Origin: Parvularcula sp964219355
GTDB taxonomy: Bacteria; Pseudomonadota; Alphaproteobacteria; Caulobacterales; Parvularculaceae
Direction of reading: 5' to 3'
DNA: 64,000 nt
NCBI GenBank assembly: GCA_964219355.1
Contig: CAXPOZ010000001.1
Span: 496,001 to 560,000 of the forward strand
Under the pieces are notes generated by a model. The model saw only the letters and a list, made by a program, of their open reading frames with translations, was not told the DNA's origin and did not search any database. The translations under genes and the position numbers were made by a program. How positions within the stretch are numbered: the stretch's first letter is position 1; each line of letters starts with the position of its first letter. Positions 43,140 to 52,773 of the stretch are shown piece by piece.

Positions 43140-43548
43140 CAAGATCGATATCGAGAATGCCCATATTGAAGCTGGCCATGCCGTCCTCGTCTTCGATATC
43201 AAGGAAGATCACACCGAGGAATTCATCATCCGTGTACACCTCAGCTGAGTCCCGCTTCTTCTCGCGGGTCTTGAGCTGGATTTTCGGGTCTTTGAGTTTC
43301 TCGGCCAGCACCTGCTGCAGGCGCATCATTTCCCAGGCGGTCAGCGTTTCTTCTTCGCTTTCGAGCCGCATCACGAAGTCATAGGAGACCTCTCCTTCGT
43401 CTTCGTCGCGAGTCAGGATGCCCTGAAAATCCTCGCCGACATAAACGCCAGCAGCGGGCGCACCCTCGACGCTTTTCAGCGCGAGGCTGTCATCATGGAA
43501 GCGGCTGCGTAAGTAGCGTTCGAGTTTGGTGATTTCAGCTGGGGTCAT
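43117..43548 (-). CDS. Tandem-duplicated DUF3126 protein
   Basis: A 143-residue protein starting at the ATG at 43548, behind a perfect AGGAGG. The longer ORF lacks this support. DUF3126 proteins are normally about 70 residues. Here two copies follow each other: residues about 3-62 (EITKLERYLRSRFHD…VYVGEDFQGILTRDEDEGE) and about 72-138 (EMMRLQQVLAEKLKD…VYTDDEFLGVIFLDIEDEDG, MGILDIDLDD). Function of the family is unknown; it is an alphaproteobacterial hallmark. Confidence 0.8.
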   Translation of the reverse strand: MTPAEITKLERYLRSRFHDDSLALKSVEGAPAAGVYVGEDFQGILTRDEDEGEVSYDFVMRLESEEETLTAWEMMRLQQVLAEKLKDPKIQLKTREKKRDSAEVYTDDEFLGVIFLDIEDEDGMASFNMGILDIDLDDTEGSA

Positions 43549-43648
43549 CGGGCCTCCTGTCGCCCCCGCGCGTTTTGCCGCCTTGCCGCCCGGTGGGGTC
43601 GGCGCTATCGGCGCGGGACGTTTTTGATGTCTTTCAAGGAGACCGCAT

Positions 43649-44119
43649 ATGGCCCGGACTGACCTGATTGCCAAGGCGGCGGCTGCATCCCTGCTTTTCG
43701 CCCTTACGGCCTGCGGCAAAGATGACGCCCCTGCCGCTGAAACTCATGCTGAGATGACGGCCGAAACCGGCATCACCATCGAGAACGGCTATGTCAAAGC
43801 GCCCAAGCCCGGCTCGCTGACCACCGCCGCCTATCTCGATATCATCGCCGATGCGGATGATGTGCTGCTGACTGCGTCCTCTCCGCTGGCCACCGTCGAG
43901 ATCCACGAAATGTCGATGGATGACGGCATGATGAAGATGCGCAAGGTCGAAAACCTCGATCTGCCCAGCCAGTCCAAGGTCCAGCTCAAGCCGGGCGGAT
44001 ACCACCTGATGCTCATCAATCCCGACGCCGCGCTTGCTGAATCCGAGACCGTCGAGATCACCCTGACCTTTGAGAAGGCGGGTGAGATCAAGGTCACTTT
44101 GCCGATAGAGGCCCGCTAA
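43649..44119 (+). CDS. PCu(A)C-type periplasmic copper chaperone, lipoprotein
   Basis: A 156-residue protein with a lipobox LTAC (Cys22). The mature domain has the copper site of the PCu(A)C family: a histidine and methionines in VEIHEMSMDDGMMKMRKV and a His-x-Met in KPGGYHLMLI. These proteins deliver Cu(I) to cytochrome oxidase. The start follows AAGGAGACC. No cytochrome oxidase gene is adjacent. It may share a transcript with the GGT gene 80 bases downstream. Confidence 0.92.
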   Translation: MARTDLIAKAAAASLLFALTACGKDDAPAAETHAEMTAETGITIENGYVKAPKPGSLTTAAYLDIIADADDVLLTASSPLATVEIHEMSMDDGMMKMRKVENLDLPSQSKVQLKPGGYHLMLINPDAALAESETVEITLTFEKAGEIKVTLPIEAR

Positions 44120-44200
44120 AGGGAACCAGAGAGGCTATTGGGTTGTTTGCAAGTGGCGGCAGGCCGTAAGGTCCGGTTTATCTGCCCTTGGGGAACATCC

Positions 44201-45988
44201 ATGAAAAACATCATTCTGCCTGCCTGCCTTGCAATCGCTGTTGCCGCCTGTGGCGGTGGCGAGAAGACCCCGGAGGCAGGAGATGCAGCGGATCCGCCCG
44301 CCGCAGCCCCGATCGGCTCAGATGAAGGCCAGCCGGAAGCCAATGAAACCGCCGCTACACATAAATGGGCGGTGTCCTCGGCCCATCCCCTCGCAACCGA
44401 AGCCGGCGCCCGTATCTTGCGCGAAGGCGGCACGGCGGTAGACGCCGCGATCGCCGTGCAGGCGGTTCTCGGCCTTGTCGAGCCGCAATCCTCCGGCCTC
44501 GGGGGCGGCGCCTTCATGCTCTATTATGATCAGCAGTCAGGCGCGATCACGGCCTATGACGGCCGGGAGACAGCCCCCTTCACCGCCAGCCGCGAGCTCT
44601 TCCTCAATGAAGATGGCAGCCGGATGAGCTACCGCGTGGCGCTCGGCTCGGGCCGCGCCGTCGGGGTGCCCGGTGTCGTTGCGATGATGGACATGGCGCA
44701 CAGGGAGCATGGGCGGCTTGAATGGTCAGAGCTCTATGCCGACGCCTATCGCCTTGCGAGCGAAGGGTTCGAAGTCTCCCCCCGCATGGCAAAGGTGCTC
44801 AATGATAGCGCCAGCTTCCTTGCCGCCGACGAGATGGCGCACTCGCTTTATTTCTCAGAAGACGGATCAACGCTTGCCGAAGGTACCGTCTTCAAGAATG
44901 CGCCCTATGCCGAAACCGTCCGTACCATTGCGGATAATGGCGCTGGGGCCTTTTATTCCGGCGATATTGCGCAAGGCATTGTCGATGCCGTTGCCGCCCG
45001 CGCTGGCCAGCCGCTGATCGCGCTTGATGACATCTTCGAATATGAGCCAGTCGCCCGCGAAGCCGTCTGCGGCGACTTCAAGGGCTATGAGATCTGCACC
45101 ATGGCACCGCCCAGCTCCGCGCTCGCCATGCTCCAGACGCTCGGCATGATGGAAGCCAAGGGCCTGCCCGAAGAGCCGGGGCCTGAGCTGTGGATGATGT
45201 ATGGGGAGGCAGGCCGCCTCGCCTATGCCGACCGCGCCGATTATCTGGGCGACCCGACCGCCATGGGCACACCGGAAATCACCAGCGAAGAAGTCGCCGA
45301 AGCCCTCATTCAGCCCGACTATCTGCGCGAGCGTTCCACGCTCATCGGCACCTTCTCTGCAGCAGAAGTCGCCGCCGGGGAGCCGTTCGGCGGCAAGCTG
45401 AAGGAAGACCGTCAGACCGATGCATCGGACGAAGTGCCGGGCACGACGCATTTCTCGACCATGGACCGTTACGGCAATATCGTCTCGATGACGGGCACGG
45501 TTGAATCGGCCTTCGGCAGCAAGTTCATGTCCGGCGGCATGTTCCTCAACAATGAGCTGACGGACTTTTCTTTTGAGCCGGTGCAGGACGGCATGGTCGT
45601 CGTCAACGCGGTCGGCCCGGGCAAGCGCCCGCGCAGCTCTATGACGCCGACAATCGTTCTGGATAAGGATGGACAGCCGGTCGCCGCAATCGGCTCCGCC
45701 GGGGGCGCCAATATCATCGGCCATGTGGCGAAAACCCTGCTCCTCGCCCTCGGCTATGACATGCCGTGGCAGGATGCGATCAGCCATCACCATGTGACGA
45801 CCCGCGTCGGCTTTGTCTTTGTCGAGGACACTGCCCCCGCCGAAACCATCGCGGCGATGGAAGGCTACGGCCTCACCGTGAATGTAAGGGAGATCAGCTC
45901 TTCCCTACACGGTTTCAGGCTCGATCACGGCAAGGTTGAATGTGGTGCCGACCCGCGCCGCGAAGGCGTCTGCCTGACGGGGAAATAA
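44201..45988 (+). CDS. ggt: Gamma-glutamyltransferase
   Basis: A 595-residue enzyme that hydrolyses or transfers the gamma-glutamyl group of glutathione in the periplasm. The signal is of lipoprotein type (IAVAAC). The large-subunit part has EAGARILREGGTAVDAAIAV and SSGLGGGAFMLYYD. The self-cleavage site and catalytic Thr lie in PGTTHFSTMDRYGNIVSMT, and the small subunit has GTVESAFGSKFMSGGMFLNN and RPRSSMTPTIV. I chose the ATG at 44201 for its GGGGAA site and lipoprotein signal; the upstream frame has no signal. Confidence 0.94.
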   Translation: MKNIILPACLAIAVAACGGGEKTPEAGDAADPPAAAPIGSDEGQPEANETAATHKWAVSSAHPLATEAGARILREGGTAVDAAIAVQAVLGLVEPQSSGLGGGAFMLYYDQQSGAITAYDGRETAPFTASRELFLNEDGSRMSYRVALGSGRAVGVPGVVAMMDMAHREHGRLEWSELYADAYRLASEGFEVSPRMAKVLNDSASFLAADEMAHSLYFSEDGSTLAEGTVFKNAPYAETVRTIADNGAGAFYSGDIAQGIVDAVAARAGQPLIALDDIFEYEPVAREAVCGDFKGYEICTMAPPSSALAMLQTLGMMEAKGLPEEPGPELWMMYGEAGRLAYADRADYLGDPTAMGTPEITSEEVAEALIQPDYLRERSTLIGTFSAAEVAAGEPFGGKLKEDRQTDASDEVPGTTHFSTMDRYGNIVSMTGTVESAFGSKFMSGGMFLNNELTDFSFEPVQDGMVVVNAVGPGKRPRSSMTPTIVLDKDGQPVAAIGSAGGANIIGHVAKTLLLALGYDMPWQDAISHHHVTTRVGFVFVEDTAPAETIAAMEGYGLTVNVREISSSLHGFRLDHGKVECGADPRREGVCLTGK

Positions 45989-45997
45989 CGAGATTTC

Positions 45998-46195
45998 CTC
46001 CCCCCGTGGGGGAGGTGTCAGCCGCAGGCTGACGGAGGGGGCAATCCACTCAAGCGTTCTCACCTCTCCCTTGGAAAAGGGAGAGGTCGGAAGTCAGTCT
46101 GCTGACTTCCGGGTGAGGGTTTGCTCAAGCGCGCATAGAACCAGACATCCCCTCACCCTGTCCCTCTCCCCGTTTCCGGGGAGAGGGGACGCTTC
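45998..46195. repeat. Cluster of REP-like palindromes between convergent genes
   Basis: At least five hairpins follow each other: CCCCCGTGGGGG, GTCAGCCGCAGGCTGAC, CCTCTCCCTTGGAAAAGGGAGAGG-type, GGAAGTCAGTC-TGCTGACTTCC, and CCTCTCCCCGTTTCCGGGGAGAGG. GGGTGAGG/CCTCACCC pieces join them. This matches interspersed repetitive palindromic elements seen between convergent genes. It occupies the whole gap between ggt and valS and may serve as a terminator or 3'-end protector for both. No gene here. Confidence 0.8.
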
Positions 46196-46239
46196 CCCAA
46201 AGGGCAACACGAAGAACAGGGCTCGTCAGATTGAGGCCC

Positions 46240-49044
46240 TTAAAGCGCTTCCAGCCTCGCTAGCGCCGCTTTCAGCTTTTCGAGATCCGCCGTGAAGGCC
46301 TCGCGGCGGACATGCTGTTCCTCAACGACCTCTTTGGGCGCGCGGGAGACGAAATTCTCATTCGACAGCTTGCCGTCGATCTTCTTGATCTCGCCTTCGG
46401 TCTTGCCGATTTCCTTGGTGAGGCGGGCTTTCTCCGCATCAAGATCAATGAAGTCGGCAATGGCGAGCGCGTATGACACACCGCCAACGACCAGCTGCGC
46501 GGCGCCTTTGGGCGGCTCCTCGGCAAAGCTGATCCCCTCGATCCGGGCGAGCCGTTCGATAAGATCGGTAAAGCCCGTCAGGCGGGCTTTGGTCACGTCA
46601 TCCGCCGACAGCGCCGTCAGCGGCATTTTGACCGAAGGCGGAATATTCATCTCGGCTTTGAGCGATCGGATTTCCGAGATCAGCTCGATGACAGCATTGA
46701 GATCGGCCGCGGCCTGCGGGTTCTCGATCCCCGGCCCCTGCCAGTCCGCCAGCATCACGAAGCCGTCGCGCTTGCCCGTCTGCGCCCACAGCTCTTCCGT
46801 GACGAACGGCATGAAGGGGTGGAGCAGGACAAGGATACGGTCGAGCACATATGCGCCGACCGAACGGATCTCCGCCTTCGCCGTCTCATCCTCGCCATGG
46901 AAGACGGGTTTTGCGAATTCAAGGAACCAGTCGCAATAGATATTCCACGTGAACTGATAAACCGCATTCGCCGCATCATCGAACCGGTAATTATCGAGTG
47001 CCGTCGTGATTGCCGCTTCCGCCGCTGACGCCTCATGCAGGATCCATTGCGCGAGCGGGGCCTCGACCTTTGCCGGATCAAAGCCCTCAGCGACAGCGCA
47101 TTCATTCATCTCGGCAAAACGCGCGGCATTCCACAGCTTGGTGCGGAAATTCCGGTAGCCCTCGATCCGCTGGTCGGCGAGCTTCACATCCCGGCCCGGC
47201 GCGGCCATGGCGGCCAGCGTGAAGCGGAGTGAGTCCGTGCCGTACTCATCCATCTTGATGAGCGGGTCGATGACATTGCCCTTGGATTTGGACATTTTCT
47301 GTCCGTGCTCGTCGCGAACGATGGCGTGGATATAGACATCCTTGAACGGCACTTCTTTCATGAAGTGCATGCCCATCATCATCATCCGGGCGACCCAGAA
47401 GAAGATGATATCGAACGCCGTCGAGAGCGTCGCGGTCGGATAGAATTTCTCCAGCTCCGGCGTTTCGTCCGGCCACCCCAGAGTCGAGAACGGCCAGAGG
47501 GCGGAGGAAAACCACGTGTCGAGAACGTCTTGGTCCTGCCAGATATATGCCACTGCCTCCTCTGGTGGCAGTGACATCTGTTGTAACTTCAAGCTTTCAG
47601 CTTCCTCAAGCGAGGAAACGACGACCACATCACGGCCATAGTATTTCCTTGCTCTGATACACGCGTCTTCTTCAGACTCATCACAGGCAAGGAAGTATAC
47701 CAGTGGGTCATGGTCTTGGCTCACACTCGTGTCAGCCAAATCCGAATGCGGATAAGCTCCACTACCGTACCCATACCACACCGGGATCTGGTGCCCCCAC
47801 CAGAGCTGGCGGGAGATGCACCAGGGCTGGATATTCTCCAGCCACTGATAATAGGTCTTGGACCAGTTCTCGGGGATGAATTTGGTCTTCCCCTCCTGCA
47901 CGGCTTTCAGGGCCGGCTGGGCCATGGTCTCGGCATCGACATACCACTGATCGGTCAGCATAGGTTCGATGACGACATTCGAGCGGTCGCCAAAGGGCTG
48001 CTGGATCACCTTGTCCTCAATCCCCTTGAGGTGCCCGCCCGCCTCCATCAGCTCAACGACCCGTTCCCGCGCCTTGAAGCGGTCGAGCCCGCGAAGCGCC
48101 TCGGGAATATCCTCCCGGTCCGTCACAATGCGGCCTTCGAAATCAAGAATGATGATCTGCTCAAGGCCCGCCCGCTTGCCGACCTCAAAGTCATTGAAGT
48201 CATGCGCCGGGGTGATCTTGACCGCGCCCGTCCCCTGTTCGGGGTCGGCATGTTCGTCAGCGACAATCGGAATTTCCCGCCCGACAATCGGCAGCGTCAC
48301 GGTCTTGCCGATCAGGTGCTTATAGCGCTCATCGTCCGGGTGCACGGCGACGCCCGTATCGCCGAGCATCGTCTCGGGCCGCGTCGTCGCCACGACAATT
48401 TCGCCTGATCCATCCGTCAACGGATAGGCAAAGTGCCACATATGGCCCTTCACCTCGCGCGTCTCGACCTCAAGGTCGGAAATCGCGGTCAGGAGCTTGG
48501 GGTCCCAGTTGACCAGCCGCTTGTCGCGATAGATCAACCCTTCATTATAGAGCTGTACAAAGACTTTCCGGACGGCCGCCGACAGCCCCTCATCCATGGT
48601 GAAGCGCTCCCGGCTCCAGTCACAGGATGCGCCAAGGCGCCGGAGCTGGTTCTGGATGGCGCCCGCGCTTTCGGCCTTCCACTCCCAGACCCGCTCAACG
48701 AATTTCTCGCGGCCGATCTCCCGGCGGTGCGGCTCCTGCCGGTCCATCATCTGGCGCTCGACGACCATCTGGGTCGCAATCCCCGCATGGTCGGTCCCGA
48801 CCTGCCACAGCACATTCTTGCCGCGCATCCGGTTAAAGCGGATCAGGATATCCTGCAGCGTGTTGTTGAGCGCATGACCCATATGCAGGCTGCCCGTCAC
48901 ATTGGGCGGCGGGATGACGACGCAATAGGGCTCCCCCGTCCCGGACGGCTTGAAGCAGCCGGCATCCTCCCAGGCGGCATAAAGCCGGGCCTCGGCCTCT
49001 TGGTGATCGAACTGTTTGGGCAGCGTGTCGTTTTCGTCTGTCAT
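46240..49044 (-). CDS. valS: Valyl-tRNA synthetase
   Basis: A 934-residue class I synthetase charging tRNA-Val. The HIGH-type motif is in PPPNVTGSLHMGHALNN (His54-His57), the KMSKS motif in KMSKSKGNVIDPL, and editing-domain and anticodon-binding regions are recognisable. The C-terminal coiled coil (EKARLTKEIGKTEGEIKK…) is present. Residues about 425-510 (47770-47515) carry extra sequence between HQIPVWYG and DVLDTWFSSALWP relative to the short linker usual there, and that stretch uses codons (AGA, AGG, GTA, GGA, TTA) rare in neighbouring genes. It stays in frame, so the enzyme is probably functional. Confidence 0.97.
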   Translation of the reverse strand: MTDENDTLPKQFDHQEAEARLYAAWEDAGCFKPSGTGEPYCVVIPPPNVTGSLHMGHALNNTLQDILIRFNRMRGKNVLWQVGTDHAGIATQMVVERQMMDRQEPHRREIGREKFVERVWEWKAESAGAIQNQLRRLGASCDWSRERFTMDEGLSAAVRKVFVQLYNEGLIYRDKRLVNWDPKLLTAISDLEVETREVKGHMWHFAYPLTDGSGEIVVATTRPETMLGDTGVAVHPDDERYKHLIGKTVTLPIVGREIPIVADEHADPEQGTGAVKITPAHDFNDFEVGKRAGLEQIIILDFEGRIVTDREDIPEALRGLDRFKARERVVELMEAGGHLKGIEDKVIQQPFGDRSNVVIEPMLTDQWYVDAETMAQPALKAVQEGKTKFIPENWSKTYYQWLENIQPWCISRQLWWGHQIPVWYGYGSGAYPHSDLADTSVSQDHDPLVYFLACDESEEDACIRARKYYGRDVVVVSSLEEAESLKLQQMSLPPEEAVAYIWQDQDVLDTWFSSALWPFSTLGWPDETPELEKFYPTATLSTAFDIIFFWVARMMMMGMHFMKEVPFKDVYIHAIVRDEHGQKMSKSKGNVIDPLIKMDEYGTDSLRFTLAAMAAPGRDVKLADQRIEGYRNFRTKLWNAARFAEMNECAVAEGFDPAKVEAPLAQWILHEASAAEAAITTALDNYRFDDAANAVYQFTWNIYCDWFLEFAKPVFHGEDETAKAEIRSVGAYVLDRILVLLHPFMPFVTEELWAQTGKRDGFVMLADWQGPGIENPQAAADLNAVIELISEIRSLKAEMNIPPSVKMPLTALSADDVTKARLTGFTDLIERLARIEGISFAEEPPKGAAQLVVGGVSYALAIADFIDLDAEKARLTKEIGKTEGEIKKIDGKLSNENFVSRAPKEVVEEQHVRREAFTADLEKLKAALARLEAL

Positions 49045-49167
49045 AGCTCACCGCCTTTAGGGGCGCGCGGGGCCAAAGGGAATGCCCTCCATGAGCCCTT
49101 TACTTGACGGCGGCGCCCGGTGGCGGGCTCAATGCCGCCCAAAGCACAAAATTGGGGTTCTTCTGCC

Positions 49168-50478
49168 ATGTCCATCCGCCACAGCCTCGCCGCTGGCCTT
49201 CTTCTCATCGCAACGCCCGCCTTTGCCGATCCGGTCTCCGACGCAGTCGATGCCGACCTGTCGGACCTGATCGAGCTCTATAAGCATCTTCACGCGAACC
49301 CTGAGCTCTCCAATGAAGAGACCGAGACCGCAGCCCGCATGGCCGCGGAGCTGCGCGAGCTGGGCTTTGACGTCACCGAAGGCGTCGGCGGCACGGGCGT
49401 GGTCGGGATGCTCAAAAATGGGGAGGGGCCAGTCGTCCTGATCCGCGCGGATATGGACGGCCTTCCGGTGACGGAGGAAACCGGCCTCCCCTATGCCAGC
49501 AAGAAGACCGCAACGCTGGCCAATGGCGTCACCACCGGCGTCATGCATGCCTGCGGGCATGATGTGCACATGACGACATGGGTCGGCACCGCACGCTATC
49601 TTGCCGGGCACAAGGATGAATGGGCCGGCACGCTGCTGATGATCGCCCAGCCCGCGGAGGAAGTCGGCCAGGGCGCCCGCGCCATGCTGGCCGATGGGCT
49701 TTATGAGCGCTTCCCCACCCCCGATCATGCCATCGCCCTGCATGATGCTGCCAATGCGCTGGCCGGGACGATCGGCGTCGGCGAAGGCTTTGTCATGGCC
49801 AATGTCGATTCGGTCGATATCACCGTTTATGGCAGCGGCGGGCATGGCGCCTATCCGCATACGACGGTTGACCCCATCGTCATTGCGGCGCGGATCGTCG
49901 ATGCGCTCCAGACCCTTGTCAGCCGGGAGACCAACCCGCAGACGGCTGCCGTCGTCACGGTCGGCAGCTTTCATGCCGGGGCCAAGCACAACATCATCCC
50001 GAATGAGGCAAAGCTGCAACTGACCGTTCGTTCCTATTCGGATGAAACCCGCGATCACCTGCTCAAAGGCATTCGCCGCATCGCCTATGCGCAGGCCCTC
50101 TCCGCCGGTCTTGCGAAGGAGCAATTGCCCAAGGTCGAGGTGAAGGACGAATATACCCCCGCCCTCTACAACACGCCGGAACAGACAAGCCGCCTCAAAT
50201 CCGTCTTTACAGAACGCTTTGGCGAGGACGGCATGTATGAGGTGACCCCCGTCATGGGCGGCGAGGATTTCTCGCAATATCACCGCTATGACCGGGAGGT
50301 CGAAGCCACCCTGTTCCGCCTCGGCGCGGTCAAGGCCGATGCGTGGGAAGCCGCAGGCGGCGACGCAACGAAGCTGCCGGGACTCCACTCGGCGAAGTTC
50401 GCGCCCGACCCCGAACCCACGCTGCGGGCCGGCACCGAAGCCATGATCGCCGCCGCGCTGGAGCTGTTCTCTGAATAG
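49168..50478 (+). CDS. Exported M20-family amidohydrolase
   Basis: A 436-residue protein; the ATG at 49168 opens a signal peptide (…LLIATPAFA). The M20D/hippurate-hydrolase pattern is clear: LHANPELSNEE, RADMDGLPVTEETGLPY, metal site HACGHDVHMT, QPAEEVGQGARAM, the dimerisation domain VYGSGGHGAYPHTTVDPIV, NIIPNEA, and the C-terminal metal-binding GGEDFSQY. Such enzymes remove acyl groups from N-acylated amino acids. An exported form is less usual than the cytoplasmic one. Divergent from valS. Confidence 0.9.
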   Translation: MSIRHSLAAGLLLIATPAFADPVSDAVDADLSDLIELYKHLHANPELSNEETETAARMAAELRELGFDVTEGVGGTGVVGMLKNGEGPVVLIRADMDGLPVTEETGLPYASKKTATLANGVTTGVMHACGHDVHMTTWVGTARYLAGHKDEWAGTLLMIAQPAEEVGQGARAMLADGLYERFPTPDHAIALHDAANALAGTIGVGEGFVMANVDSVDITVYGSGGHGAYPHTTVDPIVIAARIVDALQTLVSRETNPQTAAVVTVGSFHAGAKHNIIPNEAKLQLTVRSYSDETRDHLLKGIRRIAYAQALSAGLAKEQLPKVEVKDEYTPALYNTPEQTSRLKSVFTERFGEDGMYEVTPVMGGEDFSQYHRYDREVEATLFRLGAVKADAWEAAGGDATKLPGLHSAKFAPDPEPTLRAGTEAMIAAALELFSE

Positions 50479-50560
50479 TTTTCCTATAGTGCTTGAGGCA
50501 AATCCCGCTGTGCATTTCTAGCCCGCTTTGGGATATCATGTGGCCCGGAGGGACATTCAC

Positions 50561-51943
50561 ATGAACGATTACAAAGCGGCGCTCAATCTCGCCCATCAGG
50601 AGAGCTTACGCTTTCTCGAGGCGCTGCGGGACAGCCCCGCCGATGCCGAGATCGATCAGGCGACGGCCCGTTCACGGCTCGTCACCGACCTGCCGGATAC
50701 GGGGCTCCCGGACGAAGACGTGATCGCAGAGCTGATCACGGCAGCAAAGGGCGGCATCCCACGTCAGGCGGGGGGGCGGTTCTTCGGCTTTGTCATGGGC
50801 GGCATTCACCCGGCGGGGGTCGCCGCCGACTGGCTCTCATCCGCCTGGGACGATGCGCCGGGTACGCCGCTTGCCGCGCCTTTCGGCTGCGCCGTCGACA
50901 GGCTCGCCGGTGAATGGGCGCTCGACCTCATGGATCTGCCGCGCGAAGCGAGCGTCGGCATTGTCACCGGCGCGACCATGGGGAATTTCGTCGGCGCCTG
51001 CGCCGCACGCCACGCCCTCCTCCGTCACGAAGGCTGGGATGTCGAAGCGCAGGGCCTCTTCGGGGCACCCGAAATCCATGTCGTCACAGGGGATGCGCAC
51101 CCCACAATGCTCCTTGCCCTGCGCATGGCCGGGTTCGGTGCCGCGCGGCGGCATATCGTGCCGTTGACGGAGGATGGCGCGATCCGTGCCGATGCGCTCG
51201 CTGAAGTACTGGCGGGGCTTGAGGGGCCAATCCTCATTTGCTCACAGGCAGGCCATATCAACACCTCTGCCTTCGATCCCTTCCCAGAGATTTGCGCCCT
51301 CGCCAAGGAGCATGGCGCGTGGGTTCATGTCGATGGCGCCTTTGGCCTTTGGGCACAGGCAAGCCCGGCGCTCCGTCATCTGACAAAAGGTGTGGAACTC
51401 GCCGATAGCTGGTCGGTCGATGCGCACAAGCTCCTCAACACGCCCTATGACGGTGCCTTTGCGATTGTGAGAGACAGGGACGCCCATGCGGGCGCCATGT
51501 CGCTTGCCGCCTCCTATCTACCCCAGCAGGAAGGCGCGCGCGATCCCTCGCATTTCGTCCCCGAACTCTCCCGCCGCGCGCGCGGCACAGCAATTTACGC
51601 GACGATCCGAAAGCTGGGGCGGCAGGGCGTTGCGGACGCCATTGAAAAACTCTGTGCCAACACGAAATTGATGGCCGAGCTGCTGACAGCGGAGGACGGC
51701 ATCACCTGCCTCAATGATGTTGTCTTCAATCAGGCGGTCTTCTCTTTCGAGGGCGCTTCCCCCGATGACGTCGCCCTTACCGTCCGCCAAAGTGGTGAAG
51801 CGTGGGTCCAGGCCGCCGACTGGCAGGGCCAGCGCATCATGCGCTGCTCTGTCGCCGATCATTCAACGACAGAAGAAGATGTCGAACGCGCGGCAAGCGC
51901 CATCATCAACGCCTATCGCGAGCTTGCGCGGAAATACGCGTAA
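50561..51943 (+). CDS. Pyridoxal-phosphate-dependent decarboxylase (group II)
   Basis: A 460-residue fold-type I enzyme. The ATG at 50561 follows GGAGGGACATTCAC. Marks include the GIVTGATMGNFVGACAARHALL cofactor-binding helix, HVDGAFGLWAQAS (Asp that pairs with the pyridine nitrogen), and the Schiff-base lysine in SVDAHKLLNTPYDGAF. The overall pattern is that of aromatic-L-amino-acid/glutamate decarboxylase-like proteins. Substrate cannot be told from sequence alone; aromatic or acidic amino acids are usual. Confidence 0.87.
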   Translation: MNDYKAALNLAHQESLRFLEALRDSPADAEIDQATARSRLVTDLPDTGLPDEDVIAELITAAKGGIPRQAGGRFFGFVMGGIHPAGVAADWLSSAWDDAPGTPLAAPFGCAVDRLAGEWALDLMDLPREASVGIVTGATMGNFVGACAARHALLRHEGWDVEAQGLFGAPEIHVVTGDAHPTMLLALRMAGFGAARRHIVPLTEDGAIRADALAEVLAGLEGPILICSQAGHINTSAFDPFPEICALAKEHGAWVHVDGAFGLWAQASPALRHLTKGVELADSWSVDAHKLLNTPYDGAFAIVRDRDAHAGAMSLAASYLPQQEGARDPSHFVPELSRRARGTAIYATIRKLGRQGVADAIEKLCANTKLMAELLTAEDGITCLNDVVFNQAVFSFEGASPDDVALTVRQSGEAWVQAADWQGQRIMRCSVADHSTTEEDVERAASAIINAYRELARKYA

Positions 51944-51950
51944 ATCCGCC

Positions 51951-52772
51951 TCAGTCCTTCTTCACGCGATAGACTTCCGCTTCGCCGGGGAAGGTCCGGT
52001 TACGGACAGCCGCGGCATAGGCTTCAATCGCCTCATCAATCCGCTCGCGGGCATTGCCAAACCGGCGGACAAATTTCGGTGTCCAGTCGAACAGCCCCAG
52101 CATGTCGGGCGTCACAAGGATCTGCCCGTCACAGGTGGCCGACGCCCCGATCCCGATCGTGGGGATACTGACCGTGTTCGTGACCTGTCCTGCCAGCGCC
52201 TCATCGACGCCTTCGACCACCATGGCAAAAGCGCCCGCCTTTTCGGCGGCCTCCGCCTCGGCAAGGACAGTATCGGTCTCATCATTAGAGCGGCCCTTGG
52301 CCTTGAACCCGCCGGTCACATTGACCGCCTGCGGGCGCAGGCCGACATGCGCCATGACAGGAATCCCGCGATCGGTCAGGAAGCGGACGATATCGGCTGT
52401 GTAGACGCCCGCCTCGATCTTCACCGCGCCGCAGCCGGTTTCCATCATCACGCGCGACGCGCTTTCAAATGCCTGCTCCGGCCCCGCTTCATATGAGCCA
52501 AAGGGCAGATCGACGACGACCAGCGCCGTCTTGGCGCCCCGCATCACGGCCTTGCCATGCATGATCATCATGTCGAGCGTGACCCCGACGGTCGTTGGCA
52601 GTCCGTGCACGACCATCCCAACCGAATCCCCGACCAGCAGGAAATCGCAATGCGGATCAAGGATCGATGCCATCGGCGCATCATAGGCGGTCAGCGAGAC
52701 AATCGGCTCACCGCCCTTGCGCTTCATGATATCGGCGCAGGTGACGCGGCGGGATCTGGTTTGCGCGGACAT
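51951..52772 (-). CDS. panB: 3-methyl-2-oxobutanoate hydroxymethyltransferase
   Basis: A 273-residue TIM-barrel enzyme making ketopantoate from alpha-ketoisovalerate and methylene-THF, the first committed step of pantothenate synthesis. Motifs: IVSLTAYDAP, LLVGDSVGMVVHGLPTT (metal Asp), PFGSYE, VKIEAG, VMAHVGLRPQ, TIGIGASATCDGQILV. I chose the ATG at 52772, behind GAGGAGAGGG, which overlaps the TerB gene end; the longer frame lies inside that gene. No panC is adjacent. Confidence 0.95.
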   Translation of the reverse strand: MSAQTRSRRVTCADIMKRKGGEPIVSLTAYDAPMASILDPHCDFLLVGDSVGMVVHGLPTTVGVTLDMMIMHGKAVMRGAKTALVVVDLPFGSYEAGPEQAFESASRVMMETGCGAVKIEAGVYTADIVRFLTDRGIPVMAHVGLRPQAVNVTGGFKAKGRSNDETDTVLAEAEAAEKAGAFAMVVEGVDEALAGQVTNTVSIPTIGIGASATCDGQILVTPDMLGLFDWTPKFVRRFGNARERIDEAIEAYAAAVRNRTFPGEAEVYRVKKD

Positions 52773-52773
52773 A

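Noticed and set aside
45998..46195. CRISPR-like array in the ggt-valS gap
   Set aside because: The hairpins differ from each other and there are no equal spacers or cas genes; REP-like repeats fit better.
49129..50388. Long antisense ORF (419 codons) under the M20 amidohydrolase
   Set aside because: Composition is a mirror of the real gene, no ribosome site or recognisable domain; GC-rich antisense artefact.
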